Below, piece by piece: positions 51,649-60,261 of a stretch of DNA of 64,000 bases. Made by a program: the position numbers and the translations under genes. Every line of letters begins with the position of its first letter. Positions within the stretch are counted from its first letter, which is position 1. The notes under the pieces are model-generated. The model was given only the letters and a program-made list of their open reading frames with translations, made no database searches and was not told the origin of the DNA. Source of the stretch: Chloroflexota bacterium (lineage in GTDB: Bacteria > Chloroflexota > Anaerolineae > Anaerolineales > Anaerolineaceae); NCBI GenBank assembly GCA_012517865.1, contig JAAYUC010000016.1:28196-92195 (forward strand). Reading direction: 5' to 3'.

Positions 51649-52236
51649 CTAACTCCTTAATTCATTTACCACTAACTCGAAACCATTCCTCGCCAATGCC
51701 GTCCAATCCGGATGTTCAGGATTCAGAGCTGCCTGCAGCAGATATCCCAGAGCGCATGCCAGCAGCAGGTGAGCGGCAGCAAGCGCGTCTACATCGCGGC
51801 GAACGGCATTCGTTTGCTGAGCAACCGCAACCTGGCTCTTGAGCTTACTAAGCAACTCCTGCTGCGGCCGCACGCTTCGCTCCCAGATGATGGGGTCTTT
51901 TATGGCTTCCTTCCAAAATTCAATCATAACTGAAAAATGCCTCTCTATGGTCCGGAAAAGTTCTACAGAATGGTCAGCCATTAATAGCATGTTTTCAGGA
52001 AAAGCCATTTGCGCAGTATCAGACCCCGCCAAAGTTTTCCCCATCCTGTCCAGCCAGGTTTCCATCAGAGCAAGAAACAAGTTTTCCTTGGTCGAGAAGT
52101 AATGATAAAAAGCGCCCTTGCTCACCCCCGCGGTCATGCAAATTTCGTGGACGCTGGTAGCGTCGTAGCCGTCTTGTGAAAAGAGGCGTTCAGCCGTCTC
52201 GAGAATCTTTTCTCGCGATTTCTGTAATCTTGCCAT
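51649..52236 (-). CDS. TetR-family transcriptional regulator
   Basis: 195 residues. The N-terminal helix-turn-helix is clear: REKILETAERLFSQDGYDAT, then VHEICMTAGVSKGAFYHYFS (about 28-47) and KENLFLALMETWLD. The ligand-binding C-terminal domain (about 60-195) is all-helical, as usual, and gives no hint of the ligand. It is the first gene of a two-gene unit with the epimerase. A candidate operator lies upstream (52356-52376), just after the predicted transcription start. Confidence 0.92.
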   Translation of the reverse strand: MARLQKSREKILETAERLFSQDGYDATSVHEICMTAGVSKGAFYHYFSTKENLFLALMETWLDRMGKTLAGSDTAQMAFPENMLLMADHSVELFRTIERHFSVMIEFWKEAIKDPIIWERSVRPQQELLSKLKSQVAVAQQTNAVRRDVDALAAAHLLLACALGYLLQAALNPEHPDWTALARNGFELVVNELRS

Positions 52237-52355
52237 TTCGCCACTGCCTTTCCAATTGCCTGTTTTTCCAGGCCTACAAGAGAGAATAGCGGTAAGTTAT
52301 TTTCCACAGTAATTCAGGCTTAGATGTTTTAACGCTTAACCGTACTGGCGAATGT

Positions 52356-52376
52356 GATTAGATTGCGACTGTAATC
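52356..52376. promoter_or_regulatory. Candidate TetR operator
   Basis: GATTA and TAATC flank an 11-base spacer. The site lies about 13 bases downstream (minus strand) of the predicted start from a TATAAT box (52401-52396), where a repressor would block the tetR-epimerase unit. Confidence 0.35.
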
Positions 52377-52515
52377 AAAATATGGATATTTTCATTATAC
52401 ATTTTTTTAACCCAAAAGGATAATGAACCGGACCTGGGCAAAAGATGAAGAATACTTACCGGTGGGATTTAGGTATAATGACCAAAGCAATCAAACTTAG
52501 TGGACAAGGACGCAC

Positions 52516-53079
52516 ATGAAAATCGCAATTGGTTGTGACCACGCTGGGCTCGAATTGAAAAGCGCTTTGATGAGCTATCTGGACAGCCGCCTTATTCCAT
52601 ACGAAGATTTTGGCACCTACACGGCTGAAAGCTGCGACTACCCGCGCATCGCCGAGAAAGTTTGCAAAGCAATCCTTTCAGGCCAATTTGACCGCGGAAT
52701 TTTAATCTGCGGTACCGGGATTGGCATGTCTATCACGGCCAATAAATTCCCGGGCATCCGCGCGGCAGCCTGCAGCGAACCCTACTCTGCCATCCTGGCA
52801 AAACGACACAATAATGCCAATGTGCTTTGTTTGGGCGCGAGAGTTGTTGCCAGCGGGCTGGCAGCATTAATCGCCGAAGGATGGTTAAATGCCAGCTACG
52901 AAGGCGACCGCCATCAGCGCCGCCTGGATATGATTACCCGCATCGAACAGCGGAACGCGGTCCCCCCGGCAATTACCGCTCCCGGAGAGGAAGCCGGCTC
53001 GCAGGTCAAGGTCCAGCCGCCGGATGCCGAATCGGAAGCAGGCGCTGCCCTGCCCTACGAAGGCACACAGCCGCTCTGA
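52516..53079 (+). CDS. rpiB: Ribose-5-phosphate isomerase B with C-terminal extension
   Basis: 187 residues with AAGGA before the ATG. The RpiB core (about 1-148) has KIAIGCDHAGLELKSAL, EDFGTYTAESCDYPRIA, the active-site Cys in RGILICGTGIGMSITANKFP, and CSEPYSAILAKRHNNANVLC. It isomerises ribose-5-phosphate and ribulose-5-phosphate. About 40 residues rich in Pro, Glu and Ala follow the core and are not part of the fold. A TATAAT box lies at 52474-52479. The aldose could also be allose-6-phosphate. Confidence 0.93.
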   Translation: MKIAIGCDHAGLELKSALMSYLDSRLIPYEDFGTYTAESCDYPRIAEKVCKAILSGQFDRGILICGTGIGMSITANKFPGIRAAACSEPYSAILAKRHNNANVLCLGARVVASGLAALIAEGWLNASYEGDRHQRRLDMITRIEQRNAVPPAITAPGEEAGSQVKVQPPDAESEAGAALPYEGTQPL

Positions 53080-53173
53080 GCCGCCTTTGCACAGCGTTTA
53101 TCTTGGAACCTGGTAAGGAAGATACGCTATAATTCCTGCAATCAACCCAAAATAGTTACATGATGGAGGCCCT

Positions 53174-53851
53174 ATGAGATACCGCATTTTTGGAGATAAA
53201 CTTCCTGCTGTTACAATCGAATTTGAAGCTGGTGAAAGCATTTACACACAGGCGGGGGGAATGACCTGGATGACAGATAATTTCACGATGGAAACCAACG
53301 TCAAGGGCGGCATGATGAAAGGATTGGGCCGAATGCTTACCGGCGAGTCCTTATTCATGGCCACTTATACAGCCCGGGCCCCCAAAGCTGAGCTGACCCT
53401 GGCTTCTTCATTCCCCGGTGCAATTCTTCCGATTGAACTAGATGGGAGCAAGACCTGGATTGCCCAGAAGTCCTCTTTCCTGTGCGCCACTCCCGGCGTG
53501 GAGCTTTCTACCTATGTGAGCAAGTTTAAGGTTGGGTTGTTTGGCGGAGAGGGCTTTTTGCTGCAAAAATTAGCAGGCCGCGGAATTGTCTTCCTTGAAA
53601 TTGACGGCACCCTGGTTGAAAAAGAGTTACAGCCCGGAGAACGCATCAAGGTGGATACTGGAAATGTGGCGGCTTTTGAAAGCACCGTGAAATACGAAGT
53701 CGAAACAGTCAAAGGCTTTACCAATATCCTTTTTGGCGGCGAAGGCCTGTTCCTGACCGTACTGGAAGGTCCCGGCAAAGTTTACCTGCAGACCGTCAAT
53801 GTTTCCGGGTTTGCCGCCCGGCTCAAGCCTTTCCTTCCTGCAAAAGGTTAA
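53174..53851 (+). CDS. AIM24/TIGR00266-family protein
   Basis: 225 residues with GGAGG before the ATG. It shows the family pattern: VTIEFEAGESIYTQAGGMTW near the start, a Gly/Met-rich RMLTGESLFMATYTA, and the later GEGFLLQKLAGRGIVFLEID, ending in GPGKVYLQTVNVSGFAARL. The fold is a tryptophan-RNA-attenuation-protein-like beta barrel. The yeast relative AIM24 acts in mitochondria; the bacterial function is unknown. It has its own TATAAT box (53128-53133) and a strong terminator, so it is a single-gene unit. Confidence 0.88.
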   Translation: MRYRIFGDKLPAVTIEFEAGESIYTQAGGMTWMTDNFTMETNVKGGMMKGLGRMLTGESLFMATYTARAPKAELTLASSFPGAILPIELDGSKTWIAQKSSFLCATPGVELSTYVSKFKVGLFGGEGFLLQKLAGRGIVFLEIDGTLVEKELQPGERIKVDTGNVAAFESTVKYEVETVKGFTNILFGGEGLFLTVLEGPGKVYLQTVNVSGFAARLKPFLPAKG

Positions 53852-53869
53852 TTCAAATCATTAAAGGTC

Positions 53870-53906
53870 AGCAGGCTGTTTTCCTTAAAACAGCCTGCTT
53901 TTTTTT
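53870..53906 (+). terminator. Intrinsic terminator of the AIM24-family gene
   Basis: A perfect 13-bp stem (AGCAGGCTGTTTT with its complement) around CCTT runs straight into eight T. It starts 19 bases past the stop. Confidence 0.93.
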
Positions 53907-53963
53907 GCTTGGTTCAGACTCAATCAGACGATTGGCGGCGCGCAGGGTGCCGCGGGCTTAATA

Positions 53964-55601
53964 TCAATTCGCATGTTGGCCTGAATTCAGGCTTTTTACC
54001 ATATAAAGTGCGGCCGGCTCAAAGCCGCGCGCGGCATAATACTGGCGCGTCCCAACGGCTGAGATGACTGCCAGCCGGAAATAGCCGCGTTCCAGCGCGA
54101 TGCGTTCGGCTTCTAAAAGCAGACGCGTGCCAAGGCCGGCGTGCTGGGCGGCTCCCGGCAGGTCTGCCCCCACTTCGATGGATTGACCGTAGACATGCAC
54201 TTCGCGGATGACCGCCGCGCCTTCCAGGTCTTCCAGCTGCAGGATGTTACCTTTTTGCGGCAGAGAAAGCCTCAGAAAGCCTGCCAGCTTATCTTCAGTC
54301 GTATCAAATGAAAGGAAATGCTCTTCGGTACTCTCGGTTTCATACATCAGGTCGTTCAGACGCAGTGCGCCCACATCCACTTTGCCGCGCCGCACCTCTC
54401 TGCAGCGGATGCAATCGCAGCGCGTCCCGCGGAGTTCCAGCTCGCGGGCCACGTCCTGCCGCAGGCTGGTGTTGCGGTTGCCGGCCACCACATTCGGCGA
54501 AGGGATATCGCGTATCACCCGGTTGATGCGGCAGTAACGCGGCACAGTGGGTTTAATATCCGCCAAAAGTTGGATGAGTTCAGTTTCGGTGTATGGTTGG
54601 TACTCCCCGCGTTCCCAATACTGGTAAAGCTCTGCGCTGCGCAGCAGCTGGCAGGGGTAAATTTTCAGCTCATCCGGCTGAATGCTGCCGGTTTCCCACA
54701 AACGCGAAAAATCTGCCCGGTCGCTTTCCAAAGTCGCGCCAAGCAAATTGGGCATCCAATGAGCCACCAGCTTATACCCGGCCGCGCGGATGAGAACTGC
54801 CGCCTCGGCTGCCTGGGCCGCACTGTGCCCCCTGCGGTTCAGCGCGAGCACGCGGTCATCCATGCTTTGCACCCCGATTTGCATTTTTGTCGCGCCAAGC
54901 CAGCGGTTGAACACCAACTCCTCACGGGTAATTAAATCGGGTCTGGTTTCAAGCACCAGGCCTACGCAGCGGTGCGCTGATGTTTCGTTGCGGGTATGCG
55001 CGCTTAGCAGGCTGGCGCCTGCCTGGTTATCGGCGGGGTTTTCCTCGTTCAGGGCTTCAAAGCAGCGCCGCACGAACCATTCGCGGTAATCGCGCGTGTA
55101 AGCGCTCCAGCTGCCGCCCAGGATAAGAAGTTCAATCTTATCCGTTGGATGCCCCACTTCCCGCAGGGCTTTCAGACGGGAGCTGACCTGGCGGTAAGGG
55201 TCGAATTCATTTTCAACGCCTCTCCGCGCGCCGGGCTCATCCGGCAGGTAAGACTGCGGCATGTCCGGCTCTGACGGGCAAAAGATGCATTCTCCCGGGC
55301 ATGGGAACGGTTTGGTAAGTACGGTAATGGTGGTGACCCCGGAGAGCGTGCGCACCGGCTTCATCCGTATGCGCGCGAGCACATCCACATCAGCTGACCA
55401 TTCGCCGGAGTTTACCAGGTCGCGGTAAGCCGCGACCAGCGTGTGTTTGGCCAGGAATCCCTGCCCATCGGGCAGTGGATGCCGCCGCAGCGCTTTTTGC
55501 AGGTCCATTCCCAGGCGAATATCCGCCAAAGCTGCTTTGGCCAGTTCCAGCTCTTCCGGGCTGTAATCTCTTTTTTTATGCCAGTCATCCGCGTTGCGCA
55601 T
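53964..55601 (-). CDS. Elp3-family tRNA uridine-34 radical SAM/GNAT enzyme
   Basis: 545 residues with the Elp3 layout. The radical SAM domain (about 80-370) carries the cluster motif C-x3-C-x2-C in KPFPCPGECIFCPSE, then MPQSYLPDEPGARRG, LILGGSWSAYTRDYREWFV and ETRPDLI. The C-terminal GNAT domain (about 390-545) ends with GLGTRLLLEAERIALERGYF. Elp3 adds a carboxymethyl group to U34 of tRNA using acetyl-CoA and SAM. Bacterial members work without other Elongator subunits. A TAAAAT box lies 6 bases before the ATG, so the message is probably leaderless. Confidence 0.93.
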   Translation of the reverse strand: MRNADDWHKKRDYSPEELELAKAALADIRLGMDLQKALRRHPLPDGQGFLAKHTLVAAYRDLVNSGEWSADVDVLARIRMKPVRTLSGVTTITVLTKPFPCPGECIFCPSEPDMPQSYLPDEPGARRGVENEFDPYRQVSSRLKALREVGHPTDKIELLILGGSWSAYTRDYREWFVRRCFEALNEENPADNQAGASLLSAHTRNETSAHRCVGLVLETRPDLITREELVFNRWLGATKMQIGVQSMDDRVLALNRRGHSAAQAAEAAVLIRAAGYKLVAHWMPNLLGATLESDRADFSRLWETGSIQPDELKIYPCQLLRSAELYQYWERGEYQPYTETELIQLLADIKPTVPRYCRINRVIRDIPSPNVVAGNRNTSLRQDVARELELRGTRCDCIRCREVRRGKVDVGALRLNDLMYETESTEEHFLSFDTTEDKLAGFLRLSLPQKGNILQLEDLEGAAVIREVHVYGQSIEVGADLPGAAQHAGLGTRLLLEAERIALERGYFRLAVISAVGTRQYYAARGFEPAALYMVKSLNSGQHAN

Positions 55602-55651
55602 GCGTTTATTTTACCTGTTCCCGCGCGCTAATTTTCCACTGCCGAACCTGT

Positions 55652-55657
55652 TATACT
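55652..55657 (+). promoter_or_regulatory. -10 box of a probably leaderless methyltransferase transcript
   Basis: TATACT is followed by 6 bases and then the ATG at 55664. The opposite strand has TAAAAT 6 bases before the elp3 ATG, so the 62-base gap would hold two divergent leaderless promoters. Confidence 0.5.
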
Positions 55658-55663
55658 CTCAGT

Positions 55664-56401
55664 ATGCGTTCTGAAACCCGGGAAAAGCTGCTCAATATTA
55701 ACCGCCAATTCTACGAACGCAGCGCGCCTGCTTTTTCAGCCACCCGCAAAACGCTGCAGCCGGGCGTCAGACGCCTGCTTGCCGCAATGCCTCTTCAGGC
55801 GGACATTCTCGACCTTGGCTGCGGGAACGGTAATTTCGCGCTGGCGCTTTCCAAAACCGCCTATTCCGGCAGTTACCTGGGCGTGGACTCTTCGGAAGCC
55901 CTGCTAACAGACGCGCGCGCCGCTCTCGCGCAAGCCCGGCCAAAAGCCTCTTTCCAATTTATTCAGGCCGACCTCACCGGCAGCGGTTGGAGCGCGGCGC
56001 TATCCGGCAGGGCTTATCCGGTAATAACCTGTTTTGCTGTTCTCCACCACATACCAGACTCACAAGCCCGCGCCGCTTTCCTACGCATCGTTTCTGGCTT
56101 GCTTTCGCCTGAAGGCAGGCTGTTTTTATCGGTTTGGCAGCTTTTCAACAATCCCCGGCTAAAAGCCCGCTTACTGCCGTGGGATTCCGCCGCGATAGAT
56201 AGCTCGGATTTAGAAGCCGGTGACTGCCTGATGGACTGGCGCGCTGGCAATCGGATTGACCAGCGTTACGTGCATGTGTTCACTCCCGAGGAACTGCGCG
56301 CTCTCGGGCTCGGCGCAGGCCTGATGCTGCGCGATGAATTTTATTCAGATGGGAAAACCGGAAACCTGGCGCTCTATCAGATTTGGTCCAGGCCGTCCTG
56401 A
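55664..56401 (+). CDS. Class I SAM-dependent methyltransferase, possibly tRNA wobble-uridine type
   Basis: 245 residues from the ATG at 55664. It has SAM motif I ILDLGCGNGNFALALSK (about 44-60), GVDSSEALLTDARAA, VITCFAVLHHIPDSQARAAF and LLSPEGRLFLSVWQLFNNPR. The HHIP and LSVWQ segments recall Trm9-like enzymes, which act on cm5U34 in tRNA. It is divergent from elp3, which makes cm5U34, and that fits the idea. The link is an inference from motif flavour and position; a small-molecule methyltransferase is also possible. Confidence 0.8.
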   Translation: MRSETREKLLNINRQFYERSAPAFSATRKTLQPGVRRLLAAMPLQADILDLGCGNGNFALALSKTAYSGSYLGVDSSEALLTDARAALAQARPKASFQFIQADLTGSGWSAALSGRAYPVITCFAVLHHIPDSQARAAFLRIVSGLLSPEGRLFLSVWQLFNNPRLKARLLPWDSAAIDSSDLEAGDCLMDWRAGNRIDQRYVHVFTPEELRALGLGAGLMLRDEFYSDGKTGNLALYQIWSRPS

Positions 56402-56409
56402 AGTCTGTC

Positions 56410-57222
56410 CTAACCCAGGGCAATATCCAGCAGCATCATCGTGGCAAAGCCCAGCATGACGCCAATCGTGGGAATATCGGAATGGTCGCCCGCGCTGTTT
56501 TTTGCTTCCGGGATGAGTTCTTCCGCCACAACGTAAATCATAGCCCCGGCGGCGAATGCCAGCGCATAAGGCAGCATGTTCCGCATAGAAAGCACCGCAA
56601 ACGCGCCAATCACCGCCGCGACTGGCTCCACCAGGCCGGAAAGCTGACCCCAGAAAAAGGCTTTACCGCGGCTGATATCCTCGCGGCGCAGGGGCATGGA
56701 AACAGCCATCCCTTCCGGGAAATTTTGAATGCCGATGCCCAGCGCCAGCGCGATGGCTGAGCTCAGCGTCGCGCCGCTCAGGCCGGCGTGCACCGCCCCG
56801 AATGCCACACCCACTGCCAGCCCCTCCGGAATATTGTGTAGTGTAATCGCGAATACCAGTAGCACGCTACGCTGCCAGGAGGTTTTAATGCCTTCGGGGT
56901 CTTTCTCCCCGGGATGCAAATGCGGCAGCAGTTTGTCCACGCTGTAAAGGAACCCACCGCCCAGGATGAATCCAATCACAGCCGGCATCCACACCGGAGT
57001 GTCCAGATCGCCCGAAAGTTCAATCGCTGGGGCGAGCAGCGAGAAATAACTGGCCGCTATCATGACCCCAGCCGCGAATCCCATCATGCCGTTCATCACC
57101 CGGACGTTTATTTCTCTGCCAAAAAATACGCCAGCCGCGCCTGCCGCAGTCATCGCGTAGGTAAAAGCCGTCGCCAAAAGCGCTTGAAGAACAGGGGTGA
57201 GACCAGAAAAAAAAGCGAGCAT
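56410..57222 (-). CDS. ZIP-family divalent metal transporter
   Basis: 270 residues from the ATG at 57222, which follows CAGGTGG. It has about eight membrane segments. The metal-site segments are clear: LHNIPEGLAVGVAFG in helix 4 (HNxPEG) and IQNFPEGMAVSMPL in helix 5, with a His-containing loop KLLPHLHPGEKDPEG between helices 3 and 4. ZIP proteins import zinc, iron or other divalent metals; this branch resembles ZupT/GufA. The stop lies 8 bases from the end of the methyltransferase on the other strand, and the start faces the RlmI-like gene. Confidence 0.92.
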   Translation of the reverse strand: MLAFFSGLTPVLQALLATAFTYAMTAAGAAGVFFGREINVRVMNGMMGFAAGVMIAASYFSLLAPAIELSGDLDTPVWMPAVIGFILGGGFLYSVDKLLPHLHPGEKDPEGIKTSWQRSVLLVFAITLHNIPEGLAVGVAFGAVHAGLSGATLSSAIALALGIGIQNFPEGMAVSMPLRREDISRGKAFFWGQLSGLVEPVAAVIGAFAVLSMRNMLPYALAFAAGAMIYVVAEELIPEAKNSAGDHSDIPTIGVMLGFATMMLLDIALG

Positions 57223-57267
57223 ACGCCACCTGAAAATGATAAGATTGAACTGGAGCAATTGTACCTG

Positions 57268-58317
57268 ATGAAAACCAGTCCTGCGCAGTCGGATTCTGAA
57301 GAAAAACAGGCGGAGATGCTGCGAAATTGTCTGGCAGCCTGCCTGAAAGCCCGCGGTCCCGGTTTACTCAATAACAACAGCGCTCTGCGGCTCTTCAATG
57401 GATTTTATGAGGGGCTGCCGGGCCTGGTGGCAGACCTGTACGGAAGTACGCTGGTCATCTCAAATCACGCCCGCGAGCCTGAAAGCCTGGAAGCTGCCGC
57501 GCGAACAGCGCTTGAATTCTACCGGCAGCAGCTGCCGCGGATTGGCTGCGTGCTGGTCAAACGGCGCGCGGTCAGGGACCCTGACCTGCAGCGGGGAGAG
57601 ATAGTATTCGGGGGAAAACCAGCCACGGAAATCGAGGAAGGCGGCGTGCGCTACGCCCTGAACCTGCGTCTGAACCAGGACAGCAGCTTTTACCTCGATA
57701 CGCGGATGCTGCGGACCTTTTTGCAGGAGAATTCAGGCGGAAAGTCCGTGCTGAATTGTTTCGCCTACACCGGCGCTCTGGGCATTGCCGCGCTGGCGGG
57801 CGGCGCGCGAAAAGTGCTGCAGACTGACCTGAACGCGGAAGCCCTGCGGCTGGCCAGGAATTCCTTCAGGCTGAACCACTTCTCCGGAAGCATGAATCTG
57901 CTTCCCCTGGACTTTTTTAAGGCGGTCAGCCGGCTAAAAACCAGCCGCACGCTGTTTGATATTGTTATTCTCGACCCTCCTCTGTATTCCACCACCGAGC
58001 ACGGCACCGTCAGCCTGACCGAAAACTGGCTGACGCTCGTGAATAAGGTGCGCCCGCTGGTCGCGGACGGCGGCCTGCTGATTGCCATCAATAACGCGCT
58101 GTATCTCTCCGGCGCGGAACTTTGCGCGAGCCTGGAGCAGCTCACTCAGTCCGGCTACCTGCAGATGGAAACGCGCGTGCCAATACCGGAAGACATTACC
58201 GGTTACCCAGAGACCATCAAAGACAGCCCGCCTGTCTCTCCCGCGCCTTATAACCACCCCACAAAAATCACCGTGCTGCGCGTGCGGCGCAAGGACGGCG
58301 CGAAGGCAAACGCGTAG
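57268..58317 (+). CDS. RlmI-like rRNA (cytosine-C5) methyltransferase family protein
   Basis: 349 residues from the ATG at 57268, with TGGAGCAA upstream. An N-terminal part of about 150 residues (ALRLFNGFYEGLPGLVADLY) precedes a Rossmann methyltransferase domain with LNCFAYTGALGIAALAGGAR (SAM motif I, about 164-183), QTDLNAEALRLARNSFRLN and the active-site DPPLYS. The arrangement matches the YccW/RlmI family (PF10672-like), which methylates cytosine in 23S rRNA, but the usual N-terminal PUA domain is not evident. The exact target is unknown. It is divergent from the ZIP gene. Confidence 0.84.
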   Translation: MKTSPAQSDSEEKQAEMLRNCLAACLKARGPGLLNNNSALRLFNGFYEGLPGLVADLYGSTLVISNHAREPESLEAAARTALEFYRQQLPRIGCVLVKRRAVRDPDLQRGEIVFGGKPATEIEEGGVRYALNLRLNQDSSFYLDTRMLRTFLQENSGGKSVLNCFAYTGALGIAALAGGARKVLQTDLNAEALRLARNSFRLNHFSGSMNLLPLDFFKAVSRLKTSRTLFDIVILDPPLYSTTEHGTVSLTENWLTLVNKVRPLVADGGLLIAINNALYLSGAELCASLEQLTQSGYLQMETRVPIPEDITGYPETIKDSPPVSPAPYNHPTKITVLRVRRKDGAKANA

Positions 58318-58482
58318 GCCTGGTTCATCCATAGAAGCGCACAAGCAAGCTTGATAGAAGCGTATCCATTCAGGTTCGTCCTGCTGGTAACTCAGCAGCC
58401 AAAGCCAGATTGTTAATCTCACCTCTCCATTCTTGTTTGACAGAGCGCGCATTTCAAATGGTCATTTTTGTGTTTTTTGGAT

Positions 58483-58511
58483 TTGACAAGCGCATTTCCT
58501 TATGCTAAAAT
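58483..58511 (+). promoter_or_regulatory. Promoter of the tRNA-Gly/tRNA-Cys pair
   Basis: A perfect TTGACA (58483-58488) and an extended -10 TGCTAAAAT (58503-58511) are 17 bases apart. The predicted start is near 58518, about 37 bases before tRNA-Gly. An inverted repeat, ATCTGTGCC (58510-58518) with GGCACAGAT (58542-58550), straddles the start. Confidence 0.8.
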
Positions 58512-58554
58512 CTGTGCCACTTCAGCCCAAAAAAGCTGAGCGGCACAGATAGGC

Positions 58555-58627
<73 letters not shown>

Positions 58628-58639
58628 TGTTTGAAGAAA

Positions 58640-58666
58640 CTGATATAATAGCTATATCAGTTTTTT
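58640..58666 (+). terminator. Hairpin with T-run between the two tRNAs
   Basis: CTGATATA and its complement enclose ATAGC and are followed by six T. The stem is A/T-rich, so it may only partly stop transcription into tRNA-Cys. Confidence 0.6.
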
Positions 58667-58671
58667 ATTCA

Positions 58672-58742
58672 GGCGACGTGGCCAAGTGGCAAGGCAAGAG
58701 TCTGCAAAACTCTCATCATGGGTTCAAATCCCATCGTCGCCT
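58672..58742 (+). tRNA. tRNA-Cys (GCA)
   Basis: 71 bases. The acceptor stem pairs GGCGACG with CGTCGCC. The anticodon loop CTGCAAA gives anticodon GCA at 58704-58706, and the T-arm has GGTTCAAATCC. No CCA is encoded. Its 3' part is repeated 1,581 bases downstream. Confidence 0.96.
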
Positions 58743-59334
58743 CTTTTTCCTGCCAGAATTTCCGACCTGCCGTCAGCTTTCTTGTCAAACGCACCATGTC
58801 TTTAGGTGTGTTTTTTAATTGCTGCGTCAACCCTTCCAATAAAAAAAACTAAGACAAAGTCTTTTGCAAAAGCAGCCAATTTACCTATGACCTCTCTTCC
58901 CTCACATGCTTTCCTTTCTCGCTCCGGCTGTAATTGTATTGGGGGAAAACTAAGTTTTGTTTGCGGCAGGCCTGCTTCTACGAATTGTTAGGAAAATGAC
59001 TATGCTGGCAGTGTTCTTTAGCATTTGCCTGCCTGCCGACAAATACAGATTGACCCTTACCACCAAAGCCGTACGGGAGGGTTCAAGCTACGGAGGGGAA
59101 AGCACTGCCTGTTTTTTCAGCATTGGCAATAATGAGCAGATGGAAAAATGTCAAAAATGTCTTCTTTTGACCTTTTTCGCGCGACTTGAGGAGATTTGCT
59201 TTACAATGGGTTGGAAGAAAAGGGTGTTAGCTGACATTATTTTCTCCTAAGTAGTGATTTGAATCTTTAATCCATCTTGTCATAACCTTTTAAGTTTCCA
59301 CCTTTCCAACTAAAAACAGAATCAGGAGCATCGT
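58743..59334. other. Non-coding, A/T-richer stretch after tRNA-Cys
   Basis: No convincing gene is seen. Short reading frames here (for instance 97 codons from TTG at 58957) lack ribosome sites and recognisable content. The stretch begins with the TTTTT after tRNA-Cys, which may end its transcript, and closes with AGGAG before the secreted-protein gene. Confidence 0.5.
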
Positions 59335-59910
59335 ATGAGCAATAGCCGCGTTACCATCTATCGTCTGGTCATTGTTGTGCTTTCAATCATCCTGGTCTTC
59401 TCCCTGGTCCAATCGCCAAGGACTACTCAGGCCGCGTCGCAGACTTCTGGAGCGCAGATGCTTGCTGTGACAGTGTTTGATGTGGAAAGTGGAAGTATTG
59501 CTAATGTGAATTCCACGTGGACGAAGTTAACGGATCTCGCCACTTTCACTGTCAACTCCTCCGACTCCCTGGTGGAGTTGATCTTTACTGGTCGGGTTTT
59601 TATCGCGAATTTTACAGAGCCCTCTTCGGTTGCCTATTTTGAAATGAGAGTGGACGGAGCCGCTTCAACGATTGGGACTGCCCGCGCCAGTCTCAGCGAT
59701 CTTGAGGAGGGTCAGTCTGTGCTGGTTTCGTTCACCGGCATGTTCAGCGGTCTCTCAGAAGGTTCTCACTCTGCCAGCATGTGGGTACGAACTGCTGCGT
59801 CAACAGCATTTTTAGCAGCAGTGAATCCCCATAATTATGAATCTGATGTTCTAATTGTGAAAGAACACCTGCCATTTGGCGTGACCTTCCTGCCAATGAT
59901 TTCCAGGTAG
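59335..59910 (+). CDS. Orphan secreted beta-rich protein
   Basis: 191 residues with AGGAG ahead of the ATG. A signal peptide is evident (basic start, VIVVLSIILVFSLV core, then TTQAAS as likely cleavage region). The mature part of about 155 residues is rich in Ser, Thr and Val, with alternating patterns such as TFTVNSSDSLVELIFTGRVF, and has no Cys. It suggests a beta-sandwich. It ends GVTFLPMISR, like the FLPM/YLPL-type tails seen at the C-termini of exported Chloroflexota proteins. No family or function is recognised. It is the only gene in the tRNA-Cys-bounded segment. Confidence 0.75.
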   Translation: MSNSRVTIYRLVIVVLSIILVFSLVQSPRTTQAASQTSGAQMLAVTVFDVESGSIANVNSTWTKLTDLATFTVNSSDSLVELIFTGRVFIANFTEPSSVAYFEMRVDGAASTIGTARASLSDLEEGQSVLVSFTGMFSGLSEGSHSASMWVRTAASTAFLAAVNPHNYESDVLIVKEHLPFGVTFLPMISR

Positions 59911-60260
59911 CAATACTTATTGACGTCCCAAAGGGCTTTCCGCTTTCGGAAATGAGCTATTTACAGCTCATTTGACACGTGCGTGAAAATATCCTGTGAT
60001 TAATTAACCTGATGGTTGAATGACATAACCATTGAATATTTCAGGCAAACTTTCCTGTTGAGTTTCAGGGAGATATCTTCCCTAGATGGTGTCGGATACG
60101 GGTAACGTGCGCATAACAAGCTGGGATGTTGATAATTTCACCTGAATAGAATTCGAAGTTCAGGAACGATGGCAATCCCCGGCAAAAGTCCTGGCTGAGA
60201 ACAATACCGCATTTGTTGGTAATGGGGGGGCAATTACAATGCTTCAGCTGCGCGCGGCCA
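59911..60260. other. Non-coding stretch after the secreted-protein gene
   Basis: A 9-bp inverted repeat (AAATGAGCT 59950-59958 with AGCTCATTT 59965-59973) lies 40 bases past the stop and may end that transcript. From ATG 60086 one frame reads through a single TGA at 60143 toward 60260, which may be a decayed coding remnant. No intact gene is seen. Confidence 0.45.
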
Positions 60261-60261
60261 G

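Noticed and set aside
58957..59250. A 97-codon reading frame downstream of tRNA-Cys
   Set aside because: It also starts with TTG, has no ribosome site and matches no known pattern. It lies in an A/T-rich non-coding stretch.
60086..60260. Possible coding remnant reading through one TGA before the truncated tRNA copy
   Set aside because: Only one short open stretch with an internal stop and no family match. It is noted in the stretch description but not called a pseudogene.
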